A stretch of DNA of 64,000 nt from Flavobacteriaceae bacterium UBA3159 (GTDB lineage: Bacteria > Bacteroidota > Bacteroidia > Flavobacteriales > Flavobacteriaceae): assembly GCA_002364535.1 (NCBI GenBank), contig DEYL01000010.1, forward strand, positions 30,674 through 94,673. Direction: 5' to 3'. The notes below the pieces were generated by a model that had not been told where the DNA came from, did not search any database, and worked only from the letters and a program-made list of their open reading frames with translations. This document shows, one piece after another, positions 8,524-18,190 of this stretch (position 1 is its first letter; every line of letters starts with the position of its first letter). The position numbers were made by a program, and so were the translations under genes.

Positions 8524-10056
8524 ATGGAAAAAAGCAAACCTATTCAAGCCAATAAACAATCTTCAGGAACTGTCATCAGCCTACAGCAGGGCAAGTTACC
8601 CCCGCAGGCCATAGAACTGGAAGATGCTGTTTTAGGTGCTATGCTCATCGATAAAAAAGGTGTAGACGAGGTCATCGACCTGCTCGAGCCTGAGGCTTTT
8701 TACAAAACGGCTAATCAAAATATTTTCGAATCGATTTTTAATTTGTTTCAAAATTCCCAACCCATTGACTTGCTAACGGTTTCTGCCGATTTGAGAAAAA
8801 ATGGAAAGTTGGAAAGCATTGGAGGGGATTATTATTTGGTTCAACTTACCCAAAAAGTTGCTTCTTCTGCACACATCGAATTTCACGCCCGAATTATTTT
8901 ACAGAAATACATTCAAAGAAGTCTGATCCGAATTTCTAACGAAATCATCGAATCTTCCTACAAGGAGTCCATCGATGTCTTTGATCTATTGGATGAGGCG
9001 GAATCCAAGTTGTATGATGTGACCCAAGGGAATATCAAAAAATCCTCAGACACAGCACAAAACTTGGTGATGTTGGCCAAGAAAAAAATTGAAGAAATTG
9101 CTAATAAGGAGGGGTTGAGTGGAGTGGCTACCGGCTTCGAAAAGCTGGATTTACTGACTTCGGGATGGCAACCCAGTGATTTGATCATCATCGCTGCTCG
9201 TCCGGGTATGGGTAAAACCGCACTGACACTTTCCATGGCTCGAAATATGGCAGTGAGCCAGCAAACTCCTGTTGCTTTTTTTTCATTGGAAATGTCATCT
9301 GTTCAGCTGATCACTCGATTGATTTCAGCCGAAACAGGTCTATCGTCTGAGAAACTGAGAACCGGAAAATTGGCAGATCACGAGTGGAAACAGCTCAATG
9401 TAAAGGTTGGGGATTTGGAAAAAGCCCCCTTGTTTATCGATGACACCCCTGCATTGTCGATCTTCGATCTTCGTGCAAAAGCCAGGAGACTGGCCTCACA
9501 ACACGACATCAAGCTTATCATAGTAGATTATCTACAGTTGATGACCGCTGGGACCAGTAGTAAGGCAGGAAATCGCGAACAAGAAATTTCTGCTATTTCG
9601 AGAAACTTAAAGTCATTGGCCAAAGAATTGGACATTCCGATCATTGCGCTGTCTCAGCTCTCCAGGGCCGTAGAAACAAGAGGGGGAACCAAACGACCAC
9701 AATTGTCTGACCTACGGGAATCCGGAGCCATCGAACAAGATGCCGATATCGTTTCTTTTATCTACCGTCCGGAGTATTACGGCATTGAGGAGTGGGACGA
9801 TGAAGAACACACTTCCTCAATAGGTCAAGCCGAGTTTATTGTGGCCAAACACCGAAACGGTGGATTGGACAACATTCGCCTTAAATTTATAGGGCAATTG
9901 GGTAAGTTCGAAGATTTACAACCCAACGATTCTCCATACGAATTCCAATCCAAAATGAATGACAATGATTCCTCTAATCCTCCTATTGAGAGGTTGCCAG
10001 GGCCGGATGATGCTTTCGATCTTCCTACAGATAACGGGGATGATATACCTTTCTAA
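8524..10056 (+). CDS. dnaB: Replicative DNA helicase
   Basis: 510 aa. The hexameric 5'-3' helicase of the replication fork. The N-terminal primase-interaction domain (PPQAIELEDAVLGAMLID) is joined by a linker to the RecA-like ATPase. That domain has a Walker A at AARPGMGKTAL, the Walker B region IIVDYLQLM, and the DnaB4 and arginine-finger regions GGTKRPQLSDLRESGAIEQDAD. The acidic tail (DDAFDLPTDNGDDIPF) resembles other Bacteroidota DnaB proteins. No intein is present. Its stop overlaps the convergent HAD gene by 4 bp. Confidence 0.96.
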   Translation: MEKSKPIQANKQSSGTVISLQQGKLPPQAIELEDAVLGAMLIDKKGVDEVIDLLEPEAFYKTANQNIFESIFNLFQNSQPIDLLTVSADLRKNGKLESIGGDYYLVQLTQKVASSAHIEFHARIILQKYIQRSLIRISNEIIESSYKESIDVFDLLDEAESKLYDVTQGNIKKSSDTAQNLVMLAKKKIEEIANKEGLSGVATGFEKLDLLTSGWQPSDLIIIAARPGMGKTALTLSMARNMAVSQQTPVAFFSLEMSSVQLITRLISAETGLSSEKLRTGKLADHEWKQLNVKVGDLEKAPLFIDDTPALSIFDLRAKARRLASQHDIKLIIVDYLQLMTAGTSSKAGNREQEISAISRNLKSLAKELDIPIIALSQLSRAVETRGGTKRPQLSDLRESGAIEQDADIVSFIYRPEYYGIEEWDDEEHTSSIGQAEFIVAKHRNGGLDNIRLKFIGQLGKFEDLQPNDSPYEFQSKMNDNDSSNPPIERLPGPDDAFDLPTDNGDDIPF

Positions 10057-10670
10057 ATCCGTATCGCTTTTGCCTTAAGGTTGTATTCTAAGTCAGCGGG
10101 ACTGTTAAAGTGGATGGTATGAATACCTATCTCTGAAGCGGCTTCAATGTTTCTCAGGTTGTCGTCAATAAAGAGGCTTTCTTCGGCCTTAAAACCAAAA
10201 CGATCTAAGGTCAATTGGTAAATCTCATGGAAGGGTTTACGTGTTTTTTCAGTACCCGAAACCACAATGCCTTCAAAGCGGTGAAGAAACTCAAATCGCT
10301 CCAAGGCAACAGGAAAGGTCTCCGCACTCCAGTTGGTCAAAGCCGCGACCCTATAATCGGTTGTTTTGAGCAGTTTATTAAGGATTACAACCGTTTCTGA
10401 AATAGAATCTCCCAGCATCTCTTCCCAACGCCCATAGTACATTCTGATCCATTGCTCGTATTGGGGAAATATTTTTACCCGTTCCTCTGTGGCCCTTTGG
10501 ATGGGGTAGCCTGCATCCTGATTTTCATTCCATTCCATGGTACAGATCTCATCAAAAAACCATTGCATTTTTTTACGATCTCCTTCAAAGACTTCCAAAT
10601 AGACGTATTCAGGATTCCAATCGATGAGTACTCCACCCAAATCAAAAATAATGTTTTTAATTACACTCAT
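10053..10670 (-). CDS. HAD family hydrolase (YihX-like phosphatase)
   Basis: 205 aa. Motif I is FDLGGVLIDW, with the nucleophile Asp but Gly at the usual second-Asp position, as in YihX-like members. Motif II is LTNWS, motif III the Lys in TRKPFHEIY, and motif IV FIDDNLRN. The helical cap between motifs I and II fits subfamily IA. The substrate is unknown; YihX acts on glucose-1-phosphate. It begins 11 bp after the prfB stop, so it is probably co-transcribed with prfB. Confidence 0.85.
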   Translation of the reverse strand: MSVIKNIIFDLGGVLIDWNPEYVYLEVFEGDRKKMQWFFDEICTMEWNENQDAGYPIQRATEERVKIFPQYEQWIRMYYGRWEEMLGDSISETVVILNKLLKTTDYRVAALTNWSAETFPVALERFEFLHRFEGIVVSGTEKTRKPFHEIYQLTLDRFGFKAEESLFIDDNLRNIEAASEIGIHTIHFNSPADLEYNLKAKAIRI

Positions 10671-10681
10671 TAATGTCTTAA

Positions 10682-11777
10682 TTAAGTTTCTTTTTGTCCC
10701 ATTAACATTAGATAGCTTTTCAAAAAAGCATCAATATCTCCGTTCATTACACTGTCAACATCATTGGTTTCTGTTTGGGTTCTAACATCCTTCACCAGTT
10801 TATAGGGATGCATCACATAGTTTCTGATTTGAGACCCCCATTCGATTTTCTTTTTGGAGGCTTCGATCTCGTCTCGGGCCGATAATTTTTTCTGTAATTC
10901 AATTTCATAAAGCTGTGATTTTAACAACTGCATGGCTTTATTTTTGTTCTCCAATTGTGATCTGGTCTCCGAATTTTCAATGATGATCCCAGTAGGATGA
11001 TGCCTCAACCTAACTGCGGTTTCTACCTTGTTGACATTTTGCCCTCCGGCACCACTGGCACGCATGGTTTCCCAAGTAATTTCAGATGGATTTACGACAA
11101 TCTCTATAGTATGATCAACTAAAGGATAAACATATACCGAAGCAAAAGAAGTATGTCTTTTTGCATTACTGTCAAAAGGGGAAATACGAACCAGTCGGTG
11201 CACTCCGTTTTCTCCTTTAAGCCATCCAAAAGCAAATTCCCCACTGAATTCCAGGGTTACGGTTTTTATTCCCGTCACATCTCCACCCTGGTGGTTAAGT
11301 TCTCTGACTTTTATCTTGTTTTTTTCGGCCCACATTAAGTACATACGCATCAGCATCTCAGCCCAATCACAACTTTCTGTTCCTCCCGCTCCTGCGGTGA
11401 TCTGAAGTACTGCACTTAGGACATCTCCTTCGTCGGACAACATGTTTCGAAATTCAATGTCTTCGAGTAGACCTAGTATTTGACGGTAATGGTCTTCTAC
11501 TTCGGCATCCATGATTTCTCCTGCTTTTTGAAACTCCAACAAAACCGTAAGGTCTTCTTGCTTTTGTCTGACAACTTCATAGTCTTCCACCCATTTTTTT
11601 AGGTTTCTAATCTCGCGCATCAGTATTTCCGCTTGCTGCGCATCATCCCAAAAATTTGGAGCCAGTGTTTTTTCCTCTAGATTGGTAATTTCTATTTTTT
11701 TGGCATCAATGTCAAAGATACCCCCTTAACGCACCTAGGCGATCATCAAGTTCTTTTTCTTTCTCTGAAGAAATCAT
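10682..11777 (-). CDS. prfB: Peptide chain release factor 2, with programmed +1 frameshift
   Basis: Terminates translation at UGA and UAA. The long open frame begins at Met 11620 (RF2 domains, SPF tripeptide in RISPFDSN, catalytic GGQ in GAGGQNVNK), but the true start is the ATG at 11775-11777. A 21-codon leader frame ends in an in-frame TGA (11712-11714) inside the classic slip site AGGGGGTATCTTTGAC. A +1 shift at CTT-TGA joins it to the main frame and gives about 364 aa. Internal Shine-Dalgarno-like AGGGGG is spaced 3 nt from CTT. This is the standard autoregulation: low RF2 allows the shift. Confidence 0.96.
11711..11727 (-). promoter_or_regulatory. prfB +1 programmed frameshift signal
   Basis: On the minus strand: AAGGGGG, TAT, CTT, TGA, C. 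The order and spacing match the conserved RF2 autoregulatory site. Confidence 0.93.
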
Positions 11778-11815
11778 TTTATAATTTTTATAAATTAACT
11801 AATTGCAAAATTAAT

Positions 11816-11843
11816 TTTAAATTCCTAACCCAAAACATATTTT
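11816..11843 (-). promoter_or_regulatory. Bacteroidota promoter for prfB
   Basis: On the minus strand, TTTG (3' end at 11841), a 17-nt spacer and TAATTTTG (11816-11823). It lies upstream of the full-length prfB start at 11777, which supports that start rather than the internal Met at 11620. Confidence 0.65.
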
Positions 11844-11879
11844 AGAATTAAGTCAAATTAAAAATTAACCTACTTAAAT

Positions 11880-14027
11880 ATGAAATTCAAAAATTTTCCC
11901 TTCAGATTTTTTTTTCCATTCATTTACTCAATTACATTTGTCCTAGGATGTAATTCTAACTATAAAAGCATGCCCAATTCCAACATAAGCCCACCTATGG
12001 CTGATGTAGTTCCTTATCAACACAAGATTCACGACCATATTCGCATTGATCCTTATTATTGGCTCAACCAAAGGGATAATCCCGAGGTTTTGGAATATCT
12101 GGATCAGGAAAACGATTACTATCAAAAAATGACCGCTCATACCCAAGCGCTTCAAGAGGAGCTCTATAAAGAAATGCGGGCAAGGATCAAAGGGGACGAC
12201 AGCTCTGTTCCTTATTTTTTCAATGGTTACTGGTACATTACCCGCTACGAGGAGCAAAAAGACTACCCGGTTTACGTCCGAAAAAAAGAGGTACTGACCG
12301 CCACTGAGGAGATATTGTTTGACTGTAATGAGATGGCTAAAGGTTTGGATTATTTTCGACTTGTCGGAATTTCGGTAAGTCCTGACAACACTAAAGTCGC
12401 TTTTGGTATTGATACGGTCTCAAGAAGACAGTATACCATCAAGGTCAAAGATCTGGAAAGTGGTGAAATATTAAAAACCAAAATAGAAAACACCTCCGGA
12501 GGCAGTGTGTGGGCAGCCGATAATGCATCACTTTTTTACAATAAAAAAGATGAACAAACCCTCCGTTCTGAGGCGATTTACAAACACCGCATCAATATCC
12601 CAGAACAAGAAGATCAATTGGTTTATAATGAAGCTGACGAATCCTTTGGTGTCTATGTCAGTGCTTCCAAATCCAGAAAATACATTTTTATTTCCTCTCA
12701 CAGTACCAACACTAGTGAGCATCGTTTTATCAAATCCGATCAACCAGAGTCCACTTTTAAAGTCATTCACCCTCGAACAAGTGGTTTGGAGTATAATGTT
12801 GCTCATTTTGGAGATTATTTTTACATTCACACCAACCTCAACGAAGCTACCAATTTTCAGATAATGCGTACTGCTGTTGACCAGACCAATTCTGAATTCT
12901 GGGAGCCATTGTTGCCCCACCGCGAGGATGTTTTGATTGAGGATATCGAATTGTTTGACCAGTATTGGGTGGTAAATGAAAGAGAAAACGGTCTTTCGAG
13001 ATTGCGTATTATGCGATGGGACGATACAGTAGACTATTACCTTCCCATACATGAAGAAACCTATTCGCTTAACGTTTCGTTCAATCCCGAGTTTAAGTCA
13101 AACCAGCTGCGATATGTTTTCAATTCATTGACTACCCCCAGTTCCGTGATAGAATTTGACATGGCTTCCCAACAAAAGACGATTTTAAAAACCCAAGAGG
13201 TTTTGGGGGGTGACTTTGAACCCAGCCATTACGTTTCAAAAAGATTGTGGGCCGATGCCAGAGATGGTTCCAAAATACCCATTTCATTGGTTCATCACAA
13301 GGATACCCAATTATCCCAGACCACTCCCATTTTGCAATACGCCTACGGTTCCTATGGTCATACCATTGATCCCTATTTTTCTTCCAATCGATTAAGCTTA
13401 TTGGATCGGGGTTTTGCTTTTGCCATCGCCCACATAAGGGGAGGGGAGTATTTGGGAAGAGAATGGTACGAGAACGGGAAACTGTTGAAGAAAAAAAATA
13501 CTTTTTACGATTTTATTGATTGTTCAAAATTCTTAATCGATCAAAAATATACTTCCCCAGAACACCTCTACGCCAATGGAGGTTCTGCCGGAGGACTACT
13601 GATGGGAGTTGTCATTAATCTGGCTCCTGATTTGTACAATGGGGTGATCGCAGATGTTCCTTTTGTCGATGTGGTGACTACCATGTTGGACAATACTATT
13701 CCACTGACCACCTCGGAGTACGACGAATGGGGCAATCCCAATAAAAAAGAGTATTACGACTATATGCTTTCTTATTCTCCCTATGATGGGGTAAAGACAC
13801 AGGATTATCCCCATTTGTTGGTGACCTCGGGCTTGCACGATTCCCAAGTTCAGTATTTTGAGCCTACTAAATGGGTCGCAAGACTTAGGGCCAAGAAGAC
13901 AGATCAAAATTTTTTGTTTTTGGACACTAATATGAAAGCCGGACACAGTGGGGCTTCCGGGCGTTTTGATAGCCTTAGGGAATTGGCCAAAAAATTTGCT
14001 TTTATAATTGATTTGGAAGAAAAATAG
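11880..14027 (+). CDS. S9 family serine peptidase, oligopeptidase B type, lipoprotein
   Basis: 715 aa. The start is a lipoprotein signal ending in FVLGC (Cys about 24), so the protein is likely periplasmic and membrane-tethered. Residues about 40-440 form the beta-propeller of prolyl oligopeptidases, opening with PYQHKIHDHIRIDPYYWLNQRDNPEVL-type sequence. The catalytic alpha/beta-hydrolase follows, with nucleophile Ser in NGGSAGGLLMG, the Asp/loop region LLVTSGLHDSQV, and His in KAGHSGASG. Oligopeptidase B cleaves short peptides after basic residues; that specificity is inferred from overall similarity. It is divergent from prfB. Confidence 0.92.
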   Translation: MKFKNFPFRFFFPFIYSITFVLGCNSNYKSMPNSNISPPMADVVPYQHKIHDHIRIDPYYWLNQRDNPEVLEYLDQENDYYQKMTAHTQALQEELYKEMRARIKGDDSSVPYFFNGYWYITRYEEQKDYPVYVRKKEVLTATEEILFDCNEMAKGLDYFRLVGISVSPDNTKVAFGIDTVSRRQYTIKVKDLESGEILKTKIENTSGGSVWAADNASLFYNKKDEQTLRSEAIYKHRINIPEQEDQLVYNEADESFGVYVSASKSRKYIFISSHSTNTSEHRFIKSDQPESTFKVIHPRTSGLEYNVAHFGDYFYIHTNLNEATNFQIMRTAVDQTNSEFWEPLLPHREDVLIEDIELFDQYWVVNERENGLSRLRIMRWDDTVDYYLPIHEETYSLNVSFNPEFKSNQLRYVFNSLTTPSSVIEFDMASQQKTILKTQEVLGGDFEPSHYVSKRLWADARDGSKIPISLVHHKDTQLSQTTPILQYAYGSYGHTIDPYFSSNRLSLLDRGFAFAIAHIRGGEYLGREWYENGKLLKKKNTFYDFIDCSKFLIDQKYTSPEHLYANGGSAGGLLMGVVINLAPDLYNGVIADVPFVDVVTTMLDNTIPLTTSEYDEWGNPNKKEYYDYMLSYSPYDGVKTQDYPHLLVTSGLHDSQVQYFEPTKWVARLRAKKTDQNFLFLDTNMKAGHSGASGRFDSLRELAKKFAFIIDLEEK

Positions 14028-14044
14028 TCTTTAAAAAAAAGTGT

Positions 14045-14052
14045 TATTTTTG
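14045..14052 (+). promoter_or_regulatory. -7 element before the cysteate synthase candidate
   Basis: TATTTTTG matches TAnnTTTG. The in-frame ATGs at 14055 and 14064 fall at or before the expected transcript start, so the ATG at 14091 is the more likely translation start. Confidence 0.5.
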
Positions 14053-14090
14053 AAATGGAAAAAATGGAAAAAAATAAATCCAACAGCGGA

Positions 14091-15116
14091 ATGAAGGTTA
14101 GTGAAAATGTACTTTCCTTAATAGGCAGTACACCTTTGATCCGACTAGAAAAAGTAGTTAAAGGTTTTTTAGGAAACTTTTTCACCAAGTTTGAGGCTTT
14201 CAATCCCGGCCATTCCAATAAAGATAGAATAGCACTACACATCATCGAAGAAGCCGAGAAAAAAGGTATTCTTAAACCCGGTGACACCATCATTGAAACT
14301 ACCTCTGGTAACACTGGTTTTAGTTTAGCGATGGTTTCCTTGATCAAGGGTTATGAGTGTATTCTAGCGGTAAGCTCAAAGTCTTCCAAAGACAAGATTG
14401 GCATGTTGCATGCTATGGGAGCCAAAGTCTACGTTTGTCCTGCCAATGTATCGGCAGAGGATTCAAGATCCTATTACCAAGTAGCCAAAACCTTACACAA
14501 CGAAATCAAAGATTCTATTTATATCAATCAGTATTTTAACAACCTCAACATTGAAGCCCATTACAAAACCACAGGTCCTGAGATTTGGGAACAAACTAAG
14601 GGTAAAATCACCCATTTGGTGGCCTGCTCCGGGACAGGAGGAACAATTTCCGGTTGTGCCAAATACCTTAAAAAGCAAAACCCCGATATTGAAATTATTG
14701 GTGTAGACGCATACGGTTCCGTTCTCAAAAAATACCATGAGACTAAAGAACTGGATATTGACGAAATTTATCCCTACCGTATCGAAGGACTGGGGAAAAA
14801 TCTGATTCCTACCGCAACGGACTTTGAGTCCATAGATACTTTTATTAAGGTCACAGACGAGGACAGCGCCCATATGGCCCGCGAGGTCACCCGTAAGGAA
14901 GGGCTTTTTGTGGGTTATACCTCCGGTGCAGCCATGCAAGCAGTCAAGCAACTCAACTTAAAAGAAAAATTCAACAATGACAGCTATGTTGTCATCATCT
15001 TCCCCGATCACGGTTCTCGCTATATGAGTAAGATATACAGTGACGATTGGATGAATGAACAAGGATTTTTTGATTCTGCCAACCAAGAGGCCCCAAATAA
15101 AATAGAATACATATAA
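14091..15116 (+). CDS. PLP-dependent cysteine synthase family protein, probable cysteate synthase
   Basis: 341 aa from the chosen ATG. Fold-type II PLP enzyme: PLP lysine in NPGHSNKDR (K44), TSGNTG substrate loop, and phosphate-binding GTGGTISG. Ordinary cysteine synthases have SVK or SSVK here; SNKDR is a variant. The gene lies 24 bp upstream of an alpha-oxoamine synthase on the same strand. In capnine-producing Bacteroidota, such a pair makes L-cysteate (from O-phosphoserine and sulfite) and condenses it with a fatty acyl thioester. Cysteate synthase is therefore favoured, by context; plain cysteine synthase or cystathionine beta-synthase remains possible. Confidence 0.8.
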   Translation: MKVSENVLSLIGSTPLIRLEKVVKGFLGNFFTKFEAFNPGHSNKDRIALHIIEEAEKKGILKPGDTIIETTSGNTGFSLAMVSLIKGYECILAVSSKSSKDKIGMLHAMGAKVYVCPANVSAEDSRSYYQVAKTLHNEIKDSIYINQYFNNLNIEAHYKTTGPEIWEQTKGKITHLVACSGTGGTISGCAKYLKKQNPDIEIIGVDAYGSVLKKYHETKELDIDEIYPYRIEGLGKNLIPTATDFESIDTFIKVTDEDSAHMAREVTRKEGLFVGYTSGAAMQAVKQLNLKEKFNNDSYVVIIFPDHGSRYMSKIYSDDWMNEQGFFDSANQEAPNKIEYI

Positions 15117-15140
15117 ACACACCTACTCCTGAAGGATTTA

Positions 15141-16400
15141 ATGATGAAGGATTTATTTGATAGATTTTACGAAAATAAGGGGCCAGTTGGTAAATGGGCT
15201 GAATACGCTGAAGGCTATTTTGTTTTCCCCAAATTGGAAGGACCCATCAGCAACCGCATGTACTTTATGGGCAAAGAGGTCATCACCTGGAGTGTCAATG
15301 ACTATCTGGGCTTGGCTAATCATTCCGAAGTTAGAAAAGTAGATGCTGAGGCTGCGGCAGAATATGGTTCTGCCTATCCAATGGGTGCGAGAATGATGTC
15401 TGGTCATACCGATCTCCACGAACAGTTGGAGCATGAGTTGGCCGAGTTTGTTGACAAGGAATCTGCCTATCTACTCAATTTTGGTTATCAAGGCATTCTT
15501 TCCACGGTCGATACATTGGTAGGTAAAGACGACGTCATTGTCTATGATGTCGATGCTCATGCCTGTATCGTTGATGGTGTCAGACTTCATCTGGGCAAAC
15601 GTTTTACATACAAGCATAATGATGTTGAAAGCCTTGAAAAAAATCTTCAGCGTGCCCAAAGGGTAGCCGGACAAACCGGTGGAGGCATTTTGGTGATCTC
15701 TGAGGGGGTTTTCGGTATGCGAGGAGAGCAAGGAAAACTTAAAGAAATTGCAGCTCTCAAAAGCAAATACAAATTCCGTTTTTTGGTTGATGATGCCCAC
15801 GGTTTTGGAACATTGGGTAAAAATGGAGCTGGAGCTGGAGTAGCACAGGGTGTTCAAGACGATATTGATGTTTATTTTGCCACTTTTGCCAAATCAATGG
15901 CTTCCACTGGCGCTTTTATTGCCGCCGATAAAGAAATCATAGACTATCTAAGGTACAATATGCGTTCCCAGATGTTTGCAAAATCATTGCAAATGCAGCT
16001 TGTCAAAGGGGCACTGAAAAGATTAGATATGCTCAGAAACCAACCTGAGTTTAAGGCTAAGCTTTGGGAAAATGTCAACGCCCTCCAAAATGGACTTAAA
16101 ACCTATGGTTTTAACATCGGTAAGACACAAAGTTGTGTAACCCCGGTCTACCTCAAGGGAAGCATACCCGAAGCCATGGCACTGGTCAAAGATCTGAGAG
16201 AAAACTACGGTATATTTTGTTCCATAGTGGTTTATCCCGTCATTCCAAAAGGAATGATATTGTTGCGTTTGATTCCCACGGCTTCCCACACTATGGAAGA
16301 CGTTAACGAAACCCTGGAAGCTTTTGCCAATATCCGAGAAAAACTTGAGAATGGTACTTACCGAAGAATTTCTGACGCCTTGTCTGCGACCATCAAGTAA
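15141..16400 (+). CDS. Alpha-oxoamine synthase, probable cysteate C-fatty acyltransferase
   Basis: 419 aa, fold-type I PLP enzyme related to serine palmitoyltransferase, KBL and BioF. Seen: the glycine-rich GSAYPMGARMMSGHTDLHEQLE segment (in parts), the cofactor-binding DDAHGFGTLG (residues 217-226), and the PLP lysine K251 in FATFAKSMASTG. It would condense an amino acid with an acyl-CoA or acyl-ACP and release CO2. With a cysteine-synthase-like gene directly upstream, the likely reaction is cysteate plus a branched acyl thioester to 3-ketocapnine, the sulfonolipid backbone linked to gliding in Flavobacterium johnsoniae. Serine palmitoyltransferase is the main alternative. Confidence 0.82.
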   Translation: MMKDLFDRFYENKGPVGKWAEYAEGYFVFPKLEGPISNRMYFMGKEVITWSVNDYLGLANHSEVRKVDAEAAAEYGSAYPMGARMMSGHTDLHEQLEHELAEFVDKESAYLLNFGYQGILSTVDTLVGKDDVIVYDVDAHACIVDGVRLHLGKRFTYKHNDVESLEKNLQRAQRVAGQTGGGILVISEGVFGMRGEQGKLKEIAALKSKYKFRFLVDDAHGFGTLGKNGAGAGVAQGVQDDIDVYFATFAKSMASTGAFIAADKEIIDYLRYNMRSQMFAKSLQMQLVKGALKRLDMLRNQPEFKAKLWENVNALQNGLKTYGFNIGKTQSCVTPVYLKGSIPEAMALVKDLRENYGIFCSIVVYPVIPKGMILLRLIPTASHTMEDVNETLEAFANIREKLENGTYRRISDALSATIK

Positions 16401-16740
16401 TTTTGAATTGTAAAGTCATCTCGCCGTTTTCGTATTCCAATGTGTAACAATGAAATACATATCTCCCTTTTTGATCGCCAAAGGAAATAATGATCTTTTT
16501 CTTTTCCCTTGTTTTGACCAAAAAAGTATATTTGTTCCCAAATTCTGTAGGTAATAGTCGGTTTCTTCACCCAATTCTTTCTAATATTTGAAATTGAACC
16601 CTCGTGCAAGTGCATGGAATGATCAAAGGGTCCTGTGGTATTGTAAAATTCCTCCTTTTTAATATCCCAGAACACTGGTCGTTTTTCCTTAGCTAAATTA
16701 ATGCGCTGGTATATTGAGCGATTAAATGTCCTAAATTAAT
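16393..16740 (-). pseudogene. Decayed C-terminal fragment of a multicopper oxidase
   Basis: Read on the minus strand, one frame gives FYNTTGPFDHSMHLHE, the copper-ligand signature. Removing one base near 16600 restores HLHG followed by VQFQILER in the next frame. An in-frame TGA (16567-16569) follows, then FGDQKGRYVFHCYTLEYEN and a tail ending FKIT. These match the C-terminal cupredoxin domain of laccase/CopA-type enzymes. The usual HCHxLEH ligands are degraded (HCY, LEY). Upstream domains are gone. The end overlaps the convergent oxoamine synthase by 8 bp. A 105-residue open frame across it is not a real gene. Confidence 0.82.
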
Positions 16741-17004
16741 TTTTTTTTTAGAATTGGGTGTGGTGACCCAAACTTATCCAGTGAGGTTTGTTTGTCAGAA
16801 CTGTTTTGCCTTTCGTCAGATTCTGTATTTTTTGGACATTATTAATTAATCCCCTTCTTGTTGCAACCGAATGATATCAAGGATTAGCACTGATTAAAAG
16901 AGATGACCAACAATAACTGGGATGCTGTATGATTTGTTTATGCTTCATTATTGGGGTAAAATCAAAACTATTTAAACCCAGATCAGGGTTAAATGAACGA
17001 TAAT

Positions 17005-18123
17005 TTAGTCATTGAGCATGACCGGCATCACCAGCATGGTAATGTCTTCTCCCTGGTCCACATGATCCATGGGGGTAATGATCCCTGCGCGGTTGGGCAG
17101 TGACATGGAGAGTTTGATTTCATCACAACTGATGTTGTTCAGCATTTCAATCAAAAACCTGGAGTTGAATCCGATTTGCAAATCGTCTCCTAAATACTCA
17201 CAGCCCAATCTTTCCTCGGCTTTGTTGCTGTAGTCAAAATCCTCGGCGGATACCTGAAGTTCGGCCCCGGCCAGCTTCAGTCTGACTTGGTGGGTTGTTT
17301 TATTTGAAAATATACTAACCCTGCGAACCGAGTTGAGAAATTTGGTACGTGTAATCTGCATCACATTGGGGTTTTCTTTGGGAATAACCGCTTCGTAGTT
17401 GGGGTATTTACCTTCGACTAATCGGCAGGTCATTCTGACATTTCCAAAGCTAAATTCTGCATTGGTTTCATTGTATTCAATCACCACATCTTCGTCTATG
17501 CCTTGCAGTATACCTTTGAGCAATTGAAGGGGTTTTTTGGGCATGATGAATTCAGCATTTTTGTTCGCTTTTATGTCGGTACGTGTATATTTAACCAATT
17601 TATGAGCATCCGTAGCCACAAAGGTCAATTCGGAGGTGTTGAATTGAAAAAACACACCACTCATCACGGGTCTGAGGTCGTCATTGCCCGAAGCAAAAAG
17701 GGTGGCGTTTATGGCAGTTGCCAGAATTTGACCGTTGATTTGGGTCTTGATGGGGTCTTTTACCTGTACTGCTCTAGGGAAGTCCTCTCCATTGAGATAG
17801 GCAACGGCATATTTACCGTTATTGGCGCTTATTTCTAGGGTGTTATTTTCGGTTTTGACAAAAGTCAAAGGTTGTTCAGGAAATGTTTTTAGAGTGTCCA
17901 AAATAAGTCGGGCAGGTAGGGCGATCATTCCACTGTCTTGAGACTCTACTTCTATGGTAGCAGACATTGAAGTCTCTAGGTCTGATCCCGTCAAAACCAA
18001 TTGACTGCCATTGAGATGGAATAAAAAATTATCCAAAATGGGAAGGGTATTAGTATTGTTGATGATTCCTCCCAAAATCTGGAGTTCTTTAAGTAGTGAT
18101 TCGCTGGAAACAATAAACTTCAT
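17005..18123 (-). CDS. dnaN: DNA polymerase III subunit beta (sliding clamp)
   Basis: 372 aa, full length. Three repeated clamp domains are recognisable, from MKFIVSSESLLKELQILGG to the C-terminal PVMLND, which ends in the usual family style. It forms a ring around DNA and holds replicative polymerase and repair proteins. dnaA is not adjacent; in this phylum dnaN is often away from dnaA and next to gldG, as here (67 bp after the gldG start side, same strand). The 264 bp downstream hold no recognisable gene. Confidence 0.96.
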   Translation of the reverse strand: MKFIVSSESLLKELQILGGIINNTNTLPILDNFLFHLNGSQLVLTGSDLETSMSATIEVESQDSGMIALPARLILDTLKTFPEQPLTFVKTENNTLEISANNGKYAVAYLNGEDFPRAVQVKDPIKTQINGQILATAINATLFASGNDDLRPVMSGVFFQFNTSELTFVATDAHKLVKYTRTDIKANKNAEFIMPKKPLQLLKGILQGIDEDVVIEYNETNAEFSFGNVRMTCRLVEGKYPNYEAVIPKENPNVMQITRTKFLNSVRRVSIFSNKTTHQVRLKLAGAELQVSAEDFDYSNKAEERLGCEYLGDDLQIGFNSRFLIEMLNNISCDEIKLSMSLPNRAGIITPMDHVDQGEDITMLVMPVMLND

Positions 18124-18190
18124 GAGTTTAAAATTAATTTTTATAAAAATAAACTTTAGGCCATTTCCAAAAAAATGAAGTTATTAAAAG

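Noticed and set aside
11620..11620. Met 11620 as the prfB start
   Set aside because: The frameshift site and the leader frame lie upstream and the family N-terminus continues through them.
16358..16675. 105-codon open frame on the minus strand
   Set aside because: It covers the decayed multicopper oxidase in the wrong frame after the shift at about 16600; not a real gene.
16741..17004. Further multicopper oxidase sequence upstream of the remnant
   Set aside because: Both strands were read; no cupredoxin motif could be recognised, only a short 6-bp hairpin (TTGGGT/ACCCAA).
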